Shown here: positions 9,840-31,861 of the stretch, in pieces
How positions within the stretch are numbered: the first letter of the stretch is position 1
How the letters are laid out: each line of letters opens with the position of its first letter
Source of the DNA: Haliclystus octoradiatus
Taxonomy: Eukaryota > Cnidaria > Staurozoa > Stauromedusae > Haliclystidae
Reading direction: 5' to 3'
Length of the DNA stretch: 64,000 nucleotides
Assembly (NCBI GenBank): GCA_916610825.1
Contig: OU744446.1
Span: 33,771,436 to 33,835,435, forward strand
Program-made: the position numbers and the translations under genes
Notes under the pieces: model-generated
The model's input: only the letters and a program-made list of their open reading frames with translations
Told to the model about the DNA's origin: nothing
Database searches by the model: none

Positions 9840-12775
9840 TTCCATAAGAATCGATCAAGGATAAAGAAAACTATCAATCCTACGAATTATGAGAATTTCC
9901 TGTGATGCGCAAATGTTTCACCATTTCTGGAGAAATATTTCGTCCATAGCATTAACATCATTAATAAGCTTTCACGTGTTGATCTGAATTACCTATTCTG
10001 TTTGATATAAAATGGTAAACAGTTGAAACATAACAAGCCAAGAGGATTACAGAAAAACAACTTTAATTGACGTTTCACTGTAATGACTCTCTAAATATAA
10101 AGAAATACTTGTATGAGATGTATATGTGAGAATAAGCTTTTGACCCCTAATTACTGGAGGAGCATGACTCTCGAAAAAATATCAAAGATTCATAGCAAAC
10201 AGCAATTGGCTTGAAAAATTCATATTATAAATACTCACCAGTGTATGGTTCTTTATATATGGTTCATCTTTATTATGCACATGCTAAATTCTAACGAATG
10301 AGTGCAATGGGATATATTCATCAGTAATATTTGTATAGTTAGCGATTAACCATTTGAATAAATACCAGTCATTTGTTAAACAAATATTTTAAATTTTGTA
10401 AGGATGCTATTTTCCTAATAAGTTATTATACTAGAAACTAAATATTGAGTTGTTTTCTTATCAGAATTCTATTTATTCCAATAACATCCCAATCGTAATG
10501 TCTGTTTCTTGGAGAACGATGAAGTAAACAGCAATGTATTGAAAGAGTGTTTGACGTACTTCATGCAAAGTATTTATAAGATTCAATGACAAATTTTAAG
10601 GCAGCGGTAAAGAGATTTGCACATTAAAATTGGGAAGCAGAAAAGTAAAAATCGTATTACACTCCTTTCTATAGTGAAAATGTATCATTCACAAGTGTTA
10701 ATATGCCTTGTGGAAATTTATACGAGTTCGTCCTGCTGGCTGCAGAATGCTTAAACAATGCAGTTAGTTGGTAGCATGCAGTTAGTATCTTTGACAGCTT
10801 AATCAAAGGACAAGAGAATAATAACACGACTCCAAAAGCGGAAAGATGAGAAATATATCAAACTCCTTCAATTATTCTCATTACTAAATGCACTTTCATT
10901 GTTCAGTCTTTCATTATTATACGATGGAATCATCATTCATACTTCCCACATAATTAATTTTCCAACAGACTCAAGAATTTGGGATAGAGCTTCTACGAAA
11001 GTTTAATATTTGAATTAAGTTATGAATGAATAAAATGTACGAACGCATTCTATCACACTTTAAAGAGGGCAAATGCAAATCATCTTAAAACCATATTTTT
11101 AAGCAAAACTTTGATATTTACCGTCAAGACAATAGGTTCATTGTAGAGGTCACCATCTGTCTTCTCAATTCATAAAATCAAAGTAATCTTTTAGAATTGT
11201 AAATGAATGTACAACTAAAATAAACATGTTATTTAATGGTTTGATTCGCATGCAGGGTTTTATACAATTGTTGCAGACTATAGATACGCGCTTATCAACC
11301 ATGAAGTAATCTCTATATACTGTTACTCAATCTAGCTATGGGTTTGTACTTTAGACAATGCAAATGTTTCCAACACCAACCATCCGAGCAAAACATTAGT
11401 TTTTCAATATTTCTGGTAGAGATTTCCTAGAGCTTCAATACAGAGTATGATACAAACGCCAGCAAAATGAATGAATAAAGAACATTTTCTTAGGTTTTTC
11501 CTTCCATCTGTGAGTGACCACCGTGGAACTAATTAATTGGTGCACAGCTTCTGCGACAATCATAGCTTTATGGAGCAAGAAAGGACACGCAAGGAGTAAT
11601 TGAGAAGGCATCAGAAATCCACTCTCCATTTACCTGAATGAATTTCTCATAAAGCCTCGGCTCATACAGATATTGTGCACAAAATGGCAGAGGTGGATGA
11701 CTAGGAGGTCATGGTCATGTGATTAACCATCATGTCTAATAACTCTATATGGTTGTAATAATGATTTACAGTCGTATCCTTGAAACAGTTTATTGATTGA
11801 ATCGATTGGGTTATCGGAATTTAGACCCACGAGTTCACTAACAACAAGCGAGAAATCCATATCGTAAACGAGGCCGCCAAGTTTACGGTATGGATTTCGA
11901 GTCTGTTGTTAGAGAACGAGTGGGTCTAAATTTCGATGGCCTATGAACAAGAGTAATGTAATCATTTTAATAATCATGTCACATAACCTTTGTTTGGAAC
12001 ATCAATTATCTCTCATCAATTTCCCTACAACAATGATTTGTTTTGTAATTTAATGGGTCATTGATTATTCATTAAATACAACTTGAATGAAATTCTCACG
12101 AATATCATTTCAAAATGTGACGCGAAGAAGTCTGCATAATTGTTTTTCAAACAGGCTCGCAATATAAAAAATATAGTAAAAGTTACATCTGCATATAGCA
12201 AGTCCCAAGTTGTTACTTTTTGAAGTTCTCCATTTGAATTTTCCATTACAGAAATACAGAGTATACATTGAATTTTATTTTATGAAAAAATAATCAATCT
12301 GTGGCAGCTCGTCGCCATTTTCAAAACGTGTGTTCTAGCTTTTTGGCTAAAACCGTGCCGGTATAGACCTATACCTTTTACTGGCTGTCATGGAATCTCG
12401 TGGGTAGTCTTGACATAACTGCTAAACACCTGGTACAAATCCACCAATCATAACTCAAGTTTTTTTCAAGTGATTAATAAACAAATTTAAATAGCTATAG
12501 AATATACAGATAGCACAACATAGAAGTGTTTTTACATTCAATAATTAATTTTGCATCATATTTATTTCCCAGCATAAAAAGGATTATTCGTCGTACATGG
12601 TTAATAATTTATATGACATGCGTTTATATCTGCCTACAAATTCTAGAATTTATATATCCTTTGTCAAACATAATTGCTTAATTCGATACAATTTTTTTTT
12701 GTATGCATTTGTTAGGCTTCCATAATATGTATTATTTATGATAGTATTTTCCATAACATTCCATAATAGGAACTT
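9840..12775. other. Intergenic region between two convergent gene ends
   Basis: No convincing exon on either strand. It holds the hairpin at 11813-11937. The rest is AT-rich unique sequence in which I see nothing else. Confidence 0.6.
11813..11937. repeat. 125-bp imperfect fold-back hairpin (57-bp arms)
   Basis: Left arm 11813-11869 (ATTTAGACCCAC ... GTAAAC) pairs with right arm 11881-11937 (GTTTAC ... GTGGGTCTAAAT) across an 11-nt loop, with several mismatches. Its sequence is unrelated to the hairpin at 4446-4570, but the total length is the same. Confidence 0.8.
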
Positions 12776-22001
<9,226 letters not shown>

Positions 22002-24863
22002 CTTGTGTAATTCCGTATTTATTCACTTAAATTAAATATGGCCGGATCAATAATTATTCTTTAAATTGAAACATTGATATGAGTTATACTCAAAATCGTA
22101 ATTCTTTGCAAATTACAATAAACTTTATCTTGAAAATTGTTGACCACCTTCAACATCAATGCCTCTATAATCAATACTGAAAAATTGCGATAAAAAATGT
22201 TAGACGAAGTACATAAAATATTAACAAGTAATTTTCTGAATGGACTGTAATACCAAATTCTCTCGTTTATATTGAAAGCTTTATTTTCATTTGGAATTAT
22301 TATTCAAACTAATTCAATCAAATGTCAATTTTATTGCTCAGATGACAGACACTGCTAGCGCCAACTTTCAGGTGTTCTGGTTGCAAAATTATAAAGTCTA
22401 TTACAGGCTATTTAGTTTAATAAACTACGGAATTTTCTTCGATGTTCTCATATCTTCTCAGGATGAGGTTTTAAATTTGAATAATAATGATTTAAAATTA
22501 AGGGCTTAAAAATAATGTTCTTACCTGCTACTGAAACATATCATCTTACCAATATTTTGTATGTCTGTTTGTATTTTAAAACTTCATTTAAAACTGTATA
22601 TTTCAGCTAAAAGCATATTCGCCGATGAGGCAGATTTACGTTAATTAATTAATGCTAACCGATGGTTGTTATATTTTCTGTAGAAGGGGAAATCTTATTA
22701 GGAAAGTACGACTTCTATAACTATTACTCTTTCAAACTAATTGTGGCATTCAGGCAGACACTGGCTAAACCTGAGTAACTAAGTTCTTTTAAGCTCATAT
22801 ATATACAACACTGATCATTGAATGGAGCGTTGTTTGAATGGTATTATTGCTTTGAAATAGAACTATTCAATTTTCATCATGTTGCATATGTGGGATACCA
22901 TGTTAAATCATTGCATTTTGATTGGCTATGCAGTACATTTGGCAATTAGAAAATAAAATGGAATATTCTACCATTAAACAGTCAATAAGGTCCAACCAAT
23001 TAACTATTGGCAAATGCACGAATTAGGTTATTGGTTTTATGATAAGTCAAGTTAATAGACTAAACTGGTTAGGTAAGCTATTGTTTTTGTTCCGATTTAA
23101 TCGGTGTCATGTGACGAGGAAGTGGGATGGCTAGGAACTCGGCAACGGAAACAACAAAGGCTACATGTTACATGCATATATTACATGCATGATCATTTCC
23201 AGGTACATTTTGTTCTTGGTCATGTTCCAAGTGTGATAATAAAATATAATTTACTGCCATATTTTCATTTCAAATATATAGCCGAAATGAGTAGATCAAC
23301 ACGCTATATAATATATACTTCAAAATATACATTAAAATGAGTCGCAACCTACAATAAGAACAACGGAATGTAAAATATATCCATATTAAAACCAGACATA
23401 ACAACATTTTGTGACTGTAAATTTATTTCTATGATTGTATACTGAAATTAAATATTATATGTTTAATTCAAATTTATGAATTGAGATGCAAAACCGTTAC
23501 AAATTACTGCGTTTTGATTGCAAATACGATCATGAAGCTAATGTTAAGTAAACCTATATATAAATTATTTTGAAGGATAAAATATAAATAAAATGGTTTG
23601 AATCGTGAGAATTTTGACAGTAAAAGCGCATGCTAGCTATTTAATAATAGAAATAATAATAACAACAACAACAAAAACAACAACAATATAAAATTCGAGA
23701 GATTTTCGAATGTTGTTCTAGTAATTTGATAGGCTAATTTCCGTGTTTGGATCACGCAAGCCAAAACAGATTGGAAATCACGATAGATAAAACCAAAATT
23801 TCTATATTTCTAAATAATTGTAATTGCGAATTGGATTAACTTTAGCATCATCCGATGATATATAATTATTTCAGAATAGTATAATTAAAGGCATTCTTCT
23901 TCTTTGCTTCATTTTGTTTGGTCAAAGTGGTTATTCTAGAACAAAAAATCCCCACAAAACCGGCAAAAGCTTTCGAAAGAATCGAAAGAATCGAAAGTAG
24001 TTCGAAAGTATAACTTTGGATCTGTGATTCGACGAAAAGCAAAATATGACGAAGACGTGAAGATTTACAGGAAATATTGATCTAATATGTCAAATCTTTT
24101 ATGTTAAATTCGTTTAAAAATCTTTTATGTTTATTTCTATTTATAGAGCTTTACAAAATGGCACTTACCACGCTGAATACTCAATTAATGCTTTACTTGG
24201 AAATTTGCGATTTCAAGTCACGTGACGACACTCCATTACTTATAGCAAGATATAATAATGAGAACTAATATGAACAATTGCTTGTTTACATTGCTGCAAG
24301 TAATTTCTTTAACAATGCAATATTAACAAATTAGCAAATTGGTAATCTTTTGTTTTCTACATGACTTTATTTGAACGTTTTAATACATTTAATTGCCAGA
24401 TGTTATGAATGTGTAAATGCTTTAGCTGATTCCACAGACTTATACACAGACTGCTGACGAGAATATGCAATATGAATAATGAAGATGGCTGATGCAAAGT
24501 AATTACTTAGCGCTCTTTTCATTGAAATTCTCAAGATGATTTAATGTTTTCTATAAACTCTTTTGCAATGTAAACTTCAAACAGAATACAATAGACCACT
24601 TGAGAAAAACAGGTGTAATTTACATGTGAAACGATGGGCCCGGCGATGTTCTAATCCTGTCTAATGTCTTTTCAATTCACGAAGACATCACTAATTATTT
24701 CACGTGTTAGAAAGTAGACCAATCAACATCTAAGGTCACACATTCTAAGCTGTGATTTGTCATTCGAATTTTTGTAATGCGCGCATCATTTTATTCGCGA
24801 AAAAGCTACATCTGCCTATACAAAACGGCCGTTTGTAAAGTGGAGTAAAGGCGCATGTGGCAG

Positions 24864-24951
24864 ATGTCTAAGTTCTTTGCGTCAGCCATTATGAATGCTC
24901 ATGGTCTCAATGTGTTTCCAATAACTTCTTCCAATGGGATCAGCAGTCTAT
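24864..24951 (+). CDS. Possible first coding exon (weak)
   Basis: ATG at 24864 opens 29 codons, MSKFFASAIMNAHGLNVF onward, up to a strong donor GTAAGTAT at 24952. No downstream partner exon was found, and the codons show no recognisable domain. Listed only because the donor is good and the reading frame is clean. Confidence 0.15.
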
Positions 24952-25534
24952 GTAAGTATATGGTTGATTCCTTATTGATTTATCATTGATTAAGTATTAA
25001 CTAACCTGACTTGTTATGAAGGCTCTATAGTATGGTATCATATGATGAGCAATTTATCGAAATTAGCAAACAGTTTTGCTAATTTTGTGAATATCACATG
25101 TCACACTTGTAAATATCGTATCAAAACAATATTATGTGCTATGGAATACGATACAATATATACGCATTATTTGCGACATAGTGCATTTTATTTAAGTATA
25201 GCCTTCAATAGCATATTCTATTATTTTGATATGATATTTGCAAATGAATATTTCGTATCACTTTTCTTGGACTGAAATTGTCATTGTCATCAGGTCATTA
25301 AAAGCTCGTCAGTCATCAGTCATCAACTGCTTTGTTAGTGGATACCGTATATGAATATTTCGGAATGAATGCGGAATTTCAATATGAAGCCGTATAAATG
25401 TAACATATAGTAGTGATACACAAATTTAAAGTATGTGCATCACTACTTATGAGAGTGCGTTCAATTTGTTGCACGCGAAACATTCACAAATAGAGATATT
25501 GAAACCCTGGATTGAAACGTTCTATTTTGATTGA

Positions 25535-25860
25535 TTGATTGATTGATTTTTATTTCTCAAATGAAGTAAAAGTTTGACAGGCAAACACTGGTAAGTTACA
25601 TATAACTTACACTTACATTGGAGCCTAAATTTGAAATACAACATGATAATAATTAAAAGCTAAGTCTACAAAAATTTGAAAAATCTATTTGGTCTAAAAT
25701 TTTTTTAAATGTAACGAAAGGAGCAGTAACTAATGATTCTGGTAATGCGTTCCATATTGGTATTACGCGGTTTGCAAATATATTAGATACAGTGTTACTA
25801 ATAGGTAAATGTCTTTGATATAATTTCTGAGAATGTCTGCGATATTAATGATATTTTGAA
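25535..25860 (-). mobile_element. LINE 3' end (CR1/L2/Jockey-like) with TCAA-type tail
   Basis: The minus strand encodes YQRHLPISNTVSNIFANRV, then IPIWNALPESLVTAP, FKKILDQ and a stop at 25653. The R-V-I-P-x-W-N-x-L-P-x-x-h-V-x-x-x-x-x-x-x-F-K pattern is the C-terminal end of non-LTR reverse transcriptase proteins. The 3' end runs into a short (TCAA)n tail at about 25535-25552. Severely 5'-truncated. Confidence 0.75.
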
Positions 25861-25989
25861 TATATGAATGAATGATATTTTGTTTGCGATTCAAGTAGAG
25901 CAAGACGTATAAGGAGGTACACTATTCAACACCAGGGGGTACAGAAGCTGTTTATAGCTACAATGCAAGCGAAGGTGATAATGATAGTC

Positions 25990-26215
25990 TCATCATCATC
26001 ATCATCATCATCATTTATTGAGTTAAACCTTCAAGCCTAGACTAAATACCAAAACTAAATAATTAATCTATTTACAATAGCATATTTTTACACATTCTGC
26101 TATAAGTCGAAATGTCAGCGGTAATTTTCATTGAGGATGGCAGATCGTTCCACAAACAAGCATCAGCTGTCTGGAAAGAGTTACGATGGCTTTGTTTGAT
26201 GTATATATCGTATAT
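25990..26215 (-). mobile_element. LINE 3' end with TGA-repeat tail
   Basis: The minus strand encodes SHRNSFQTADACLWNDLPS, then SMKITADISTYSRMCKNMLL and a stop near 26072. This again resembles the W-N-D/x-L-P end of non-LTR elements. It is followed by AATAAATGATGATGATG, a (TGA)n tail typical of such 3' ends. A different family from the neighbour at 25535. Confidence 0.7.
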
Positions 26216-26691
26216 ATGTATATATCTCGTATGTACTTAATGCTCGACTAAGTTTATATAGATTTTTTCTTTATTTCAAAATATTGACGGTAAGTTGCTT
26301 TATCTGATTGTTTGGATTGTGAAGTATAGTACTTTGTAGCGTAGTATAGTAATTTGTAGTATAGTATTTTGTACATATAAGTGAAAAAAAGTTACAATTG
26401 CGAGTAAAGAGTATTTACATAAACTTTAAATATCCTGCTGACAAGTATACCACAAGGGGGTAAATATGACTGACGAAAAGCACTTAATTTATAAAATGAT
26501 ATTTGTATAGGATTTTTCACCAATGAAGATGAGGAAGTGAATATTTCTCTACAACTCAATTGTTTACTCATGTGTAAAGGGATTGAAGATTATAAAATAT
26601 TATGCTTGTTTATGATTATTTGTGCCGCTTTCGTTGTGTAAATGTATAATGTATCTAAAATTAAAACTTATATTGACTTTGTATACATAAT

Positions 26692-27558
26692 TTAAAATGT
26701 TTCATTGACATTCATTGGTCGCAATTTAAATGATTTACAGCCTGCTTTATGCAGAAAATATACGTTTGGATTAGTCAATGATGATAAAAAAAATGATATA
26801 TATACAACTGTTAAAATTTCTATTTTATTTTGTACTATAAAATTATAAGGTTGCAAAAATAAGACAACTGTTGGTAAATAGCAAATCGTGAATAATGATA
26901 CAACAAGTATGCTAGATTTAAATAAAATCTTTTCAGTCTTATTTACATCGGATTTGATGCCAGTATTTATTCTCCGGGGCGTATGTATCGACTTTCTTAT
27001 AGCTTTTCTACCACTTCTATAACTTCTAACAATTATTATATATATAATTGCTATAAGAGATATATGCCAACCTACGAAAGCAGTATATAAAAATCTCCAT
27101 CCAAATATTTGATCAATTTTTGTATTTAAAATGAAGCACAAACTTCCAACACTTAGACCACTACAAACTGCTGCAAATAATATTGGTAAAAATCTTTTTC
27201 GTCTATTAAAACTTTTTAATGGTTTTGTAATGACCGTCATACGCTCTATTGCAATTGATAGTACCAAGCAGATTGATACACAAGCATTAGTCAAAACGCA
27301 ATACTCTATTATTGATTTGTAATCTGATGTATGACCCCAAATATCAGATAATGAAATTCCAAATTGAATTATTCCAAAAACACCATTTAGGCCATCAAAT
27401 AATGCTAATGTAAACAGAACAAATTGATAATTTCGCCATTTTTGATTGCACTGCAACATCCAATAGATTTGTGATGAATTTAATAATAATACAGGTAAAC
27501 TGATTGCCCCACATATTATATCTCTTATCTTGTAATCGTTTAATGTATATTCAACCAT
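26692..27558 (-). CDS. Rhodopsin-class 7TM G-protein-coupled receptor, intronless
   Basis: 288 residues in one exon. ATG at 27558 is preceded by an in-frame TGA nine bases upstream, which fixes the start. Seven hydrophobic segments are visible. TM2 has LALFD (L-A-x-x-D), TM3 ends AIERM in place of D-R-Y, TM6 has CYLP and TM7 has NPNVY (N-P-x-x-Y). These place it in the rhodopsin class, at the plasma membrane. Unusual points: no Cys at position 3.25 (Lys instead) and none in the second outer loop, so the conserved disulfide is missing; TM4 lacks the usual Trp and TM5 the usual Pro. The ligand cannot be told. Short N- and C-termini and the lack of introns fit a lineage-specific invertebrate receptor. 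Confidence 0.9.
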   Translation of the reverse strand: MVEYTLNDYKIRDIICGAISLPVLLLNSSQIYWMLQCNQKWRNYQFVLFTLALFDGLNGVFGIIQFGISLSDIWGHTSDYKSIIEYCVLTNACVSICLVLSIAIERMTVITKPLKSFNRRKRFLPILFAAVCSGLSVGSLCFILNTKIDQIFGWRFLYTAFVGWHISLIAIIYIIIVRSYRSGRKAIRKSIHTPRRINTGIKSDVNKTEKILFKSSILVVSLFTICYLPTVVLFLQPYNFIVQNKIEILTVVYISFFLSSLTNPNVYFLHKAGCKSFKLRPMNVNETF

Positions 27559-29283
27559 TATATATCAGAAAATCATTCGATCATCAAAAAAATACTTCAA
27601 CTGCAAAAATAAATATATCGAGACTAAAACTACATCTGAAAACTGGCAAAATTTGTAGACGTTTGTACGGATAGTATAATCTCTCTAGGTTCACTATAAA
27701 CTCTGCATTGTGTTTTGATATTGGCAGTGTGACTGCTTTTGTTCTAATAATGAATTCAATATTTTATTTACTTCTTGTAACGCATTATCATTTTGCAGTT
27801 CCATTGTAATGTAAATGCGATCTATAAGTTAATTATGTTACAATATCATTGAAAACCATTATCTTTACAATATATTCAATGACCAATATTATTCATACTG
27901 TATTTCCAAGGCCCAATATCCAAACTTCTGGCAATCAGATAAATAAATTATTAATTCACCGTCAGGATTATTAATTTACAATAGGCGTTATTGGTCATAC
28001 AGCATTACATAACAAAATGATCGCAAATTCTTCTAGACTTACTATTTGCAATCAAAGGAGTACTTATGTAGTATTTGCTGTATTAATAGTGCTCGATGCG
28101 ATGAATGCATAGCTATTGAATAATAATAAATAGACACACACAAAAAACAGAGATTCATATTTGCAAATATGAATGTCTAATTTTTGCGTTTATTCATTAT
28201 TATAAATATTATACTTAAGTAGTGTATAGGCAATAATGACTGTGCAGTAATCCGTTTAAATTCTTTTTTCCATTTTGGATAGGAGATGGGATTGAATTCA
28301 GAAAAACTTCTATACATCGATTATGCAGAGAAATACCATTTTAAGGGATGCCTCTTTCCAGATTGATGTGAAATTTGATGTTATCTATCTTAATTACGAT
28401 TTTGGACTGTGAAATATCTATTTTGTTTTACACGTAAAATCATCACGTACCAATCACGTACTAATTACGTACTAATCCTTCTTCCTCGATTCTAGAATTG
28501 GCTCAGCCCCATCCAAAATATGATATACAGTATAAGGGGACGTTCAAATATCAGATAGTACAATTTTCAAAATTCAGAAAATATTTTAGGGTATGCTTTC
28601 CGAGAAAAAATGTTTGAGATATAAATTTCATTTAAATGTTATGAATAGTACAATATGATCTGACAAATTAACTTCTTTTACCGTCCCCGGGGAGGTAACT
28701 CCCATACTGCTTCTATAAGGGGACGTGCCACGTTTTTGGGGTCCATATTCCAGCTGAGAAATATACTTTTTGGGTAGGATATATTAGAATATTAAACATT
28801 TTGGGTCGGATTTCGATTCTCTAGAGAATTTGGGATATTCTGAATTTGAAGGCTGAAAATTGAAAACTTGATTTAAATTTTTACCTATAAAAATGGAACA
28901 TCTCCTCATAGAGCCTTTATTGAAGTACCCTTCCTGTACTTTTTGGGTAGCATTTTCAAGTTTTTTAAACAACTTGGGTAGCTTTTTGAAGGATTTTTGG
29001 AACTTTTCGGGTACTTCACACTTTTCCAAAAAGGCACCCCCTATCAATGCGGCACTTGGAGTTACCCCCCCCCCCGGCTACCGCCACAAGAAGCAATCGA
29101 GGATAAACAATGTCCTACTTTTAATTGTCATTAATCCCAATGTCAAAAATAAAACTAAAAACATCATTCACGTTTCAAAGACGCATATAGAATTGCTTAT
29201 AAACTAATTACAAATGAGAATATTTCACTTCTTGTATTTACAAATTAACATACTAATTCAAGACATGATCTATGATACAGCTC
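27559..29283. other. Intergenic region between the 7TM receptor and the 520-residue secreted protein gene
   Basis: AT-rich, containing the repeat at 28687-29077. No further coding sequence seen. Confidence 0.55.
28687..29077. repeat. Dispersed repeat with GGTAACTCC / GGAGTTACC inverted ends
   Basis: Left end CCCCGGGGAGGTAACTCC and right end GGAGTTACC followed by a C run and GG are inverted repeats about 390 bp apart. The internal segment GTGCCACGTTTTTGGGGTCC and its continuation (CATATTCCAGCTG) matches the reverse complement of the copy at 5886-6184. No coding capacity. Likely a non-autonomous DNA transposon family. Confidence 0.65.
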
Positions 29284-31817
29284 CTAATTATTCCTATCAC
29301 GTTTTACAAATTTTTTACTATGCAGATTTTGCATAAATATTAGATCTCTGCGACTTTTTGTTCCTCTCTTATCCGATTCTTTAGAATCACTCCGTTTGAA
29401 GAACATATCTAACATTGTTAACTTTTTTGCTCCACTATGATTTAGTTTATCAGTAATAGTTTTGATCGTACTATCAGATTTAGGCATTAAACTTTCAAGT
29501 TCCCGTTGGAAATTTTCTTGTTTTGATGCAGCAGCTACATATGTATCATTCAATAGAAAGTATCTAAATCGTAAAATCTTTATATCTCCTAATGTTTTAT
29601 CGCCATTTTGTATATGATTCAATGAAGCATGGGTATCTTTATCTATATGAATAATTTCATTGGGGGAAATAGCACCAAGTGCCAAATCTGCTGGTAGACT
29701 TTCTCCTTCAGGTAAATCAAATCCTAAACCATCAGAATATAATTGTAATTTCATATCAACAGCTTTACGTCGTGGAAATGGTAATGTAACAAGAAGTGAT
29801 GCACCCTTTTGAAATTGTGAATCTCTATGCATCCAACGTGAACTTCCATGTGAAATAATTGCATGAGAAAAGTTACTAACTGGAGCTGAAGTAATAAATA
29901 ATGCTAAAGTTTGATTTCTATCTCTTAATAAGTTCATACGTTCAATACTTGGTCCATACATTCGCTTTAATAATGTAACAGGAGAATAGTCTTGAAATTC
30001 AAATAACAATGATAAACTAACGTACGAATCTTTCCTAATAATAAATACTTTAACATGAACATCTGTTAAGCCTTTAATCTCTGGAATGCCTATATATGTA
30101 ACGAAAAACAAAATAGTAAAACAGATGTATAAATGTTGATCAGTTAAACAAATATTTTATATTCATCTAATATAGCACAGACCCGCGATGTTTATGGAAA
30201 TGTAATACATGAAACGTATACTTAGTCAGACAAGAGAAAAGCGTAACAAACCGCAAGCTCGCATAGGGCGAATGTTTTTTCACGCTTTTCAAATGCCTCA
30301 CTAAATGCGTTGAGTGTATTATTTTCCATAAAGATCGATTGTTATATTTGACTTATAACAAAATCTATATATCTAAATATATTATGGGCGTCCGATGTCT
30401 ATTATATTCATCTGAAACCTGGGTTCTATCAACCTCACTACTGACCAGACATAACTCAGGTTATGAAGCCATGCTTTGGCATTCTTTAGGATACACTGTC
30501 CACTGCTAAACTTAGAAAACTTTTTACTCTTCTGCCTCTGCTATTGCTTTCTAACGTGTAATGTCTTTTTTAGGTCACATCTAACGATCAAAGATGTATG
30601 CCCCTCAACCGCTGCATGACATCTTTCACTGGCAACCGAAGGAGATGTTTCGACGGGGCTATGGGAGAGTAGTATCTTTTCATAATGTTTTGTATCGTGA
30701 ATTGTGTTATTTACAAGTTTCTTTTTCAGCTATGTCCGACCATGATTTGTGGCGTTCTTTGTGTAGCCAATATGTAAAGCGTAAGAGGTACGGCACATTC
30801 CTATAAATGTGACTGTTTATACTACTACTAATATATGAACTTTTCTTTCCCGATTAGGTATTTTTCTGTAATCTAATATTTTGCGTGATTTGTTTGAGCG
30901 TTTCTTCTTTGTTTCAGAGTTTTCTATAAAGTATTCGAAACTTAGATGAATGCTATATGTTTTTGAAAGTGCTCATTTTATATTGTTATTTTTGTGCGAA
31001 AGTATAAAATGCTAAATCAATCAATCAGAGTTGGAAATTTCGTCCGATTATTTTACGGAAATTATATGATCGTTTCTTGTTGAATAATTTGTACCGTCGT
31101 ATCTATTCACTATATACATTGTCATTAAAATGAGATTCATAAATTTTAATATGCAAATTTTTCTTGCAAAAAAACACATTTGGATTGGGAAAATCTGACA
31201 GATGGATAATGTTTGATAATTGTAAATTAATTTTACCAAAATAAATCCTAATGGAGTTTACCTGAGAAAACCAGTTCATAATTATTAGCAGCAAGGTCTA
31301 CACGTCCGCTGAGTTTTATCTGACGAATAATGAAATTTTCAACACCAAGACCTTCTAATAGAACTCGAAGACCACCAGTGGGAAGTACATCTAAATCAAA
31401 CTTTCTTGCTATTGTATGAACAGGAACCGGATCTAAAAGAAAATGAATAGCATTTAGTCTTCCAAATACTGTTAATGCAACTAACTCCGATTAAGTGCTT
31501 GGCAAAGTGGATTGTGTCTAAATACGTATGGTTACATAGAGAGAGAAATATGGAAACATTTAATTTAGTACATACTAAGTGAATGACCCTAAGCAAATTA
31601 AACCGTATCAAGAAGATATGAGCGGTATACTATTGCCTTTCTTTATGCTATATCTCTCGAACTTATGGGCCACTATATTGTACGCCATCACGATATTAGG
31701 AGCTAGCTCATTTGTTGAATTTGTAATAATATGATTAACATGTGTAATAAACTAATAAACTAATGTGATACAGTATGACACAGGCGGATTCGTACTCCTA
31801 TCTGTAGAATGCCGATT

Positions 31818-31861
<44 letters not shown>

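Larger units (their letters stand above)
22002..26691. other. Intergenic region with LINE remnants and one possible first exon
   Basis: Upstream of the PAN-like gene and downstream of the 7TM receptor. It contains LINE 3' fragments at 25535-25860 and 25990-26215, and a weak exon candidate at 24864-24951. Otherwise AT-rich with no supported genes. Short inverted segments (ACATCTGCC / GGCAGATGT) lie near 24810-24867. Confidence 0.5.

Noticed and set aside
22291-22509. 72-residue plus-strand frame
   Set aside because: No signal peptide, domain, partner exon or compositional bias; expected by chance in AT-rich DNA.
25981-26015. (ATC)n run as an independent microsatellite
   Set aside because: It is the 3' tail of the adjacent LINE fragment.
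28784-29207. Frames in the repeat at 28687-29077
   Set aside because: Repeat-derived, with no protein similarity recognised.
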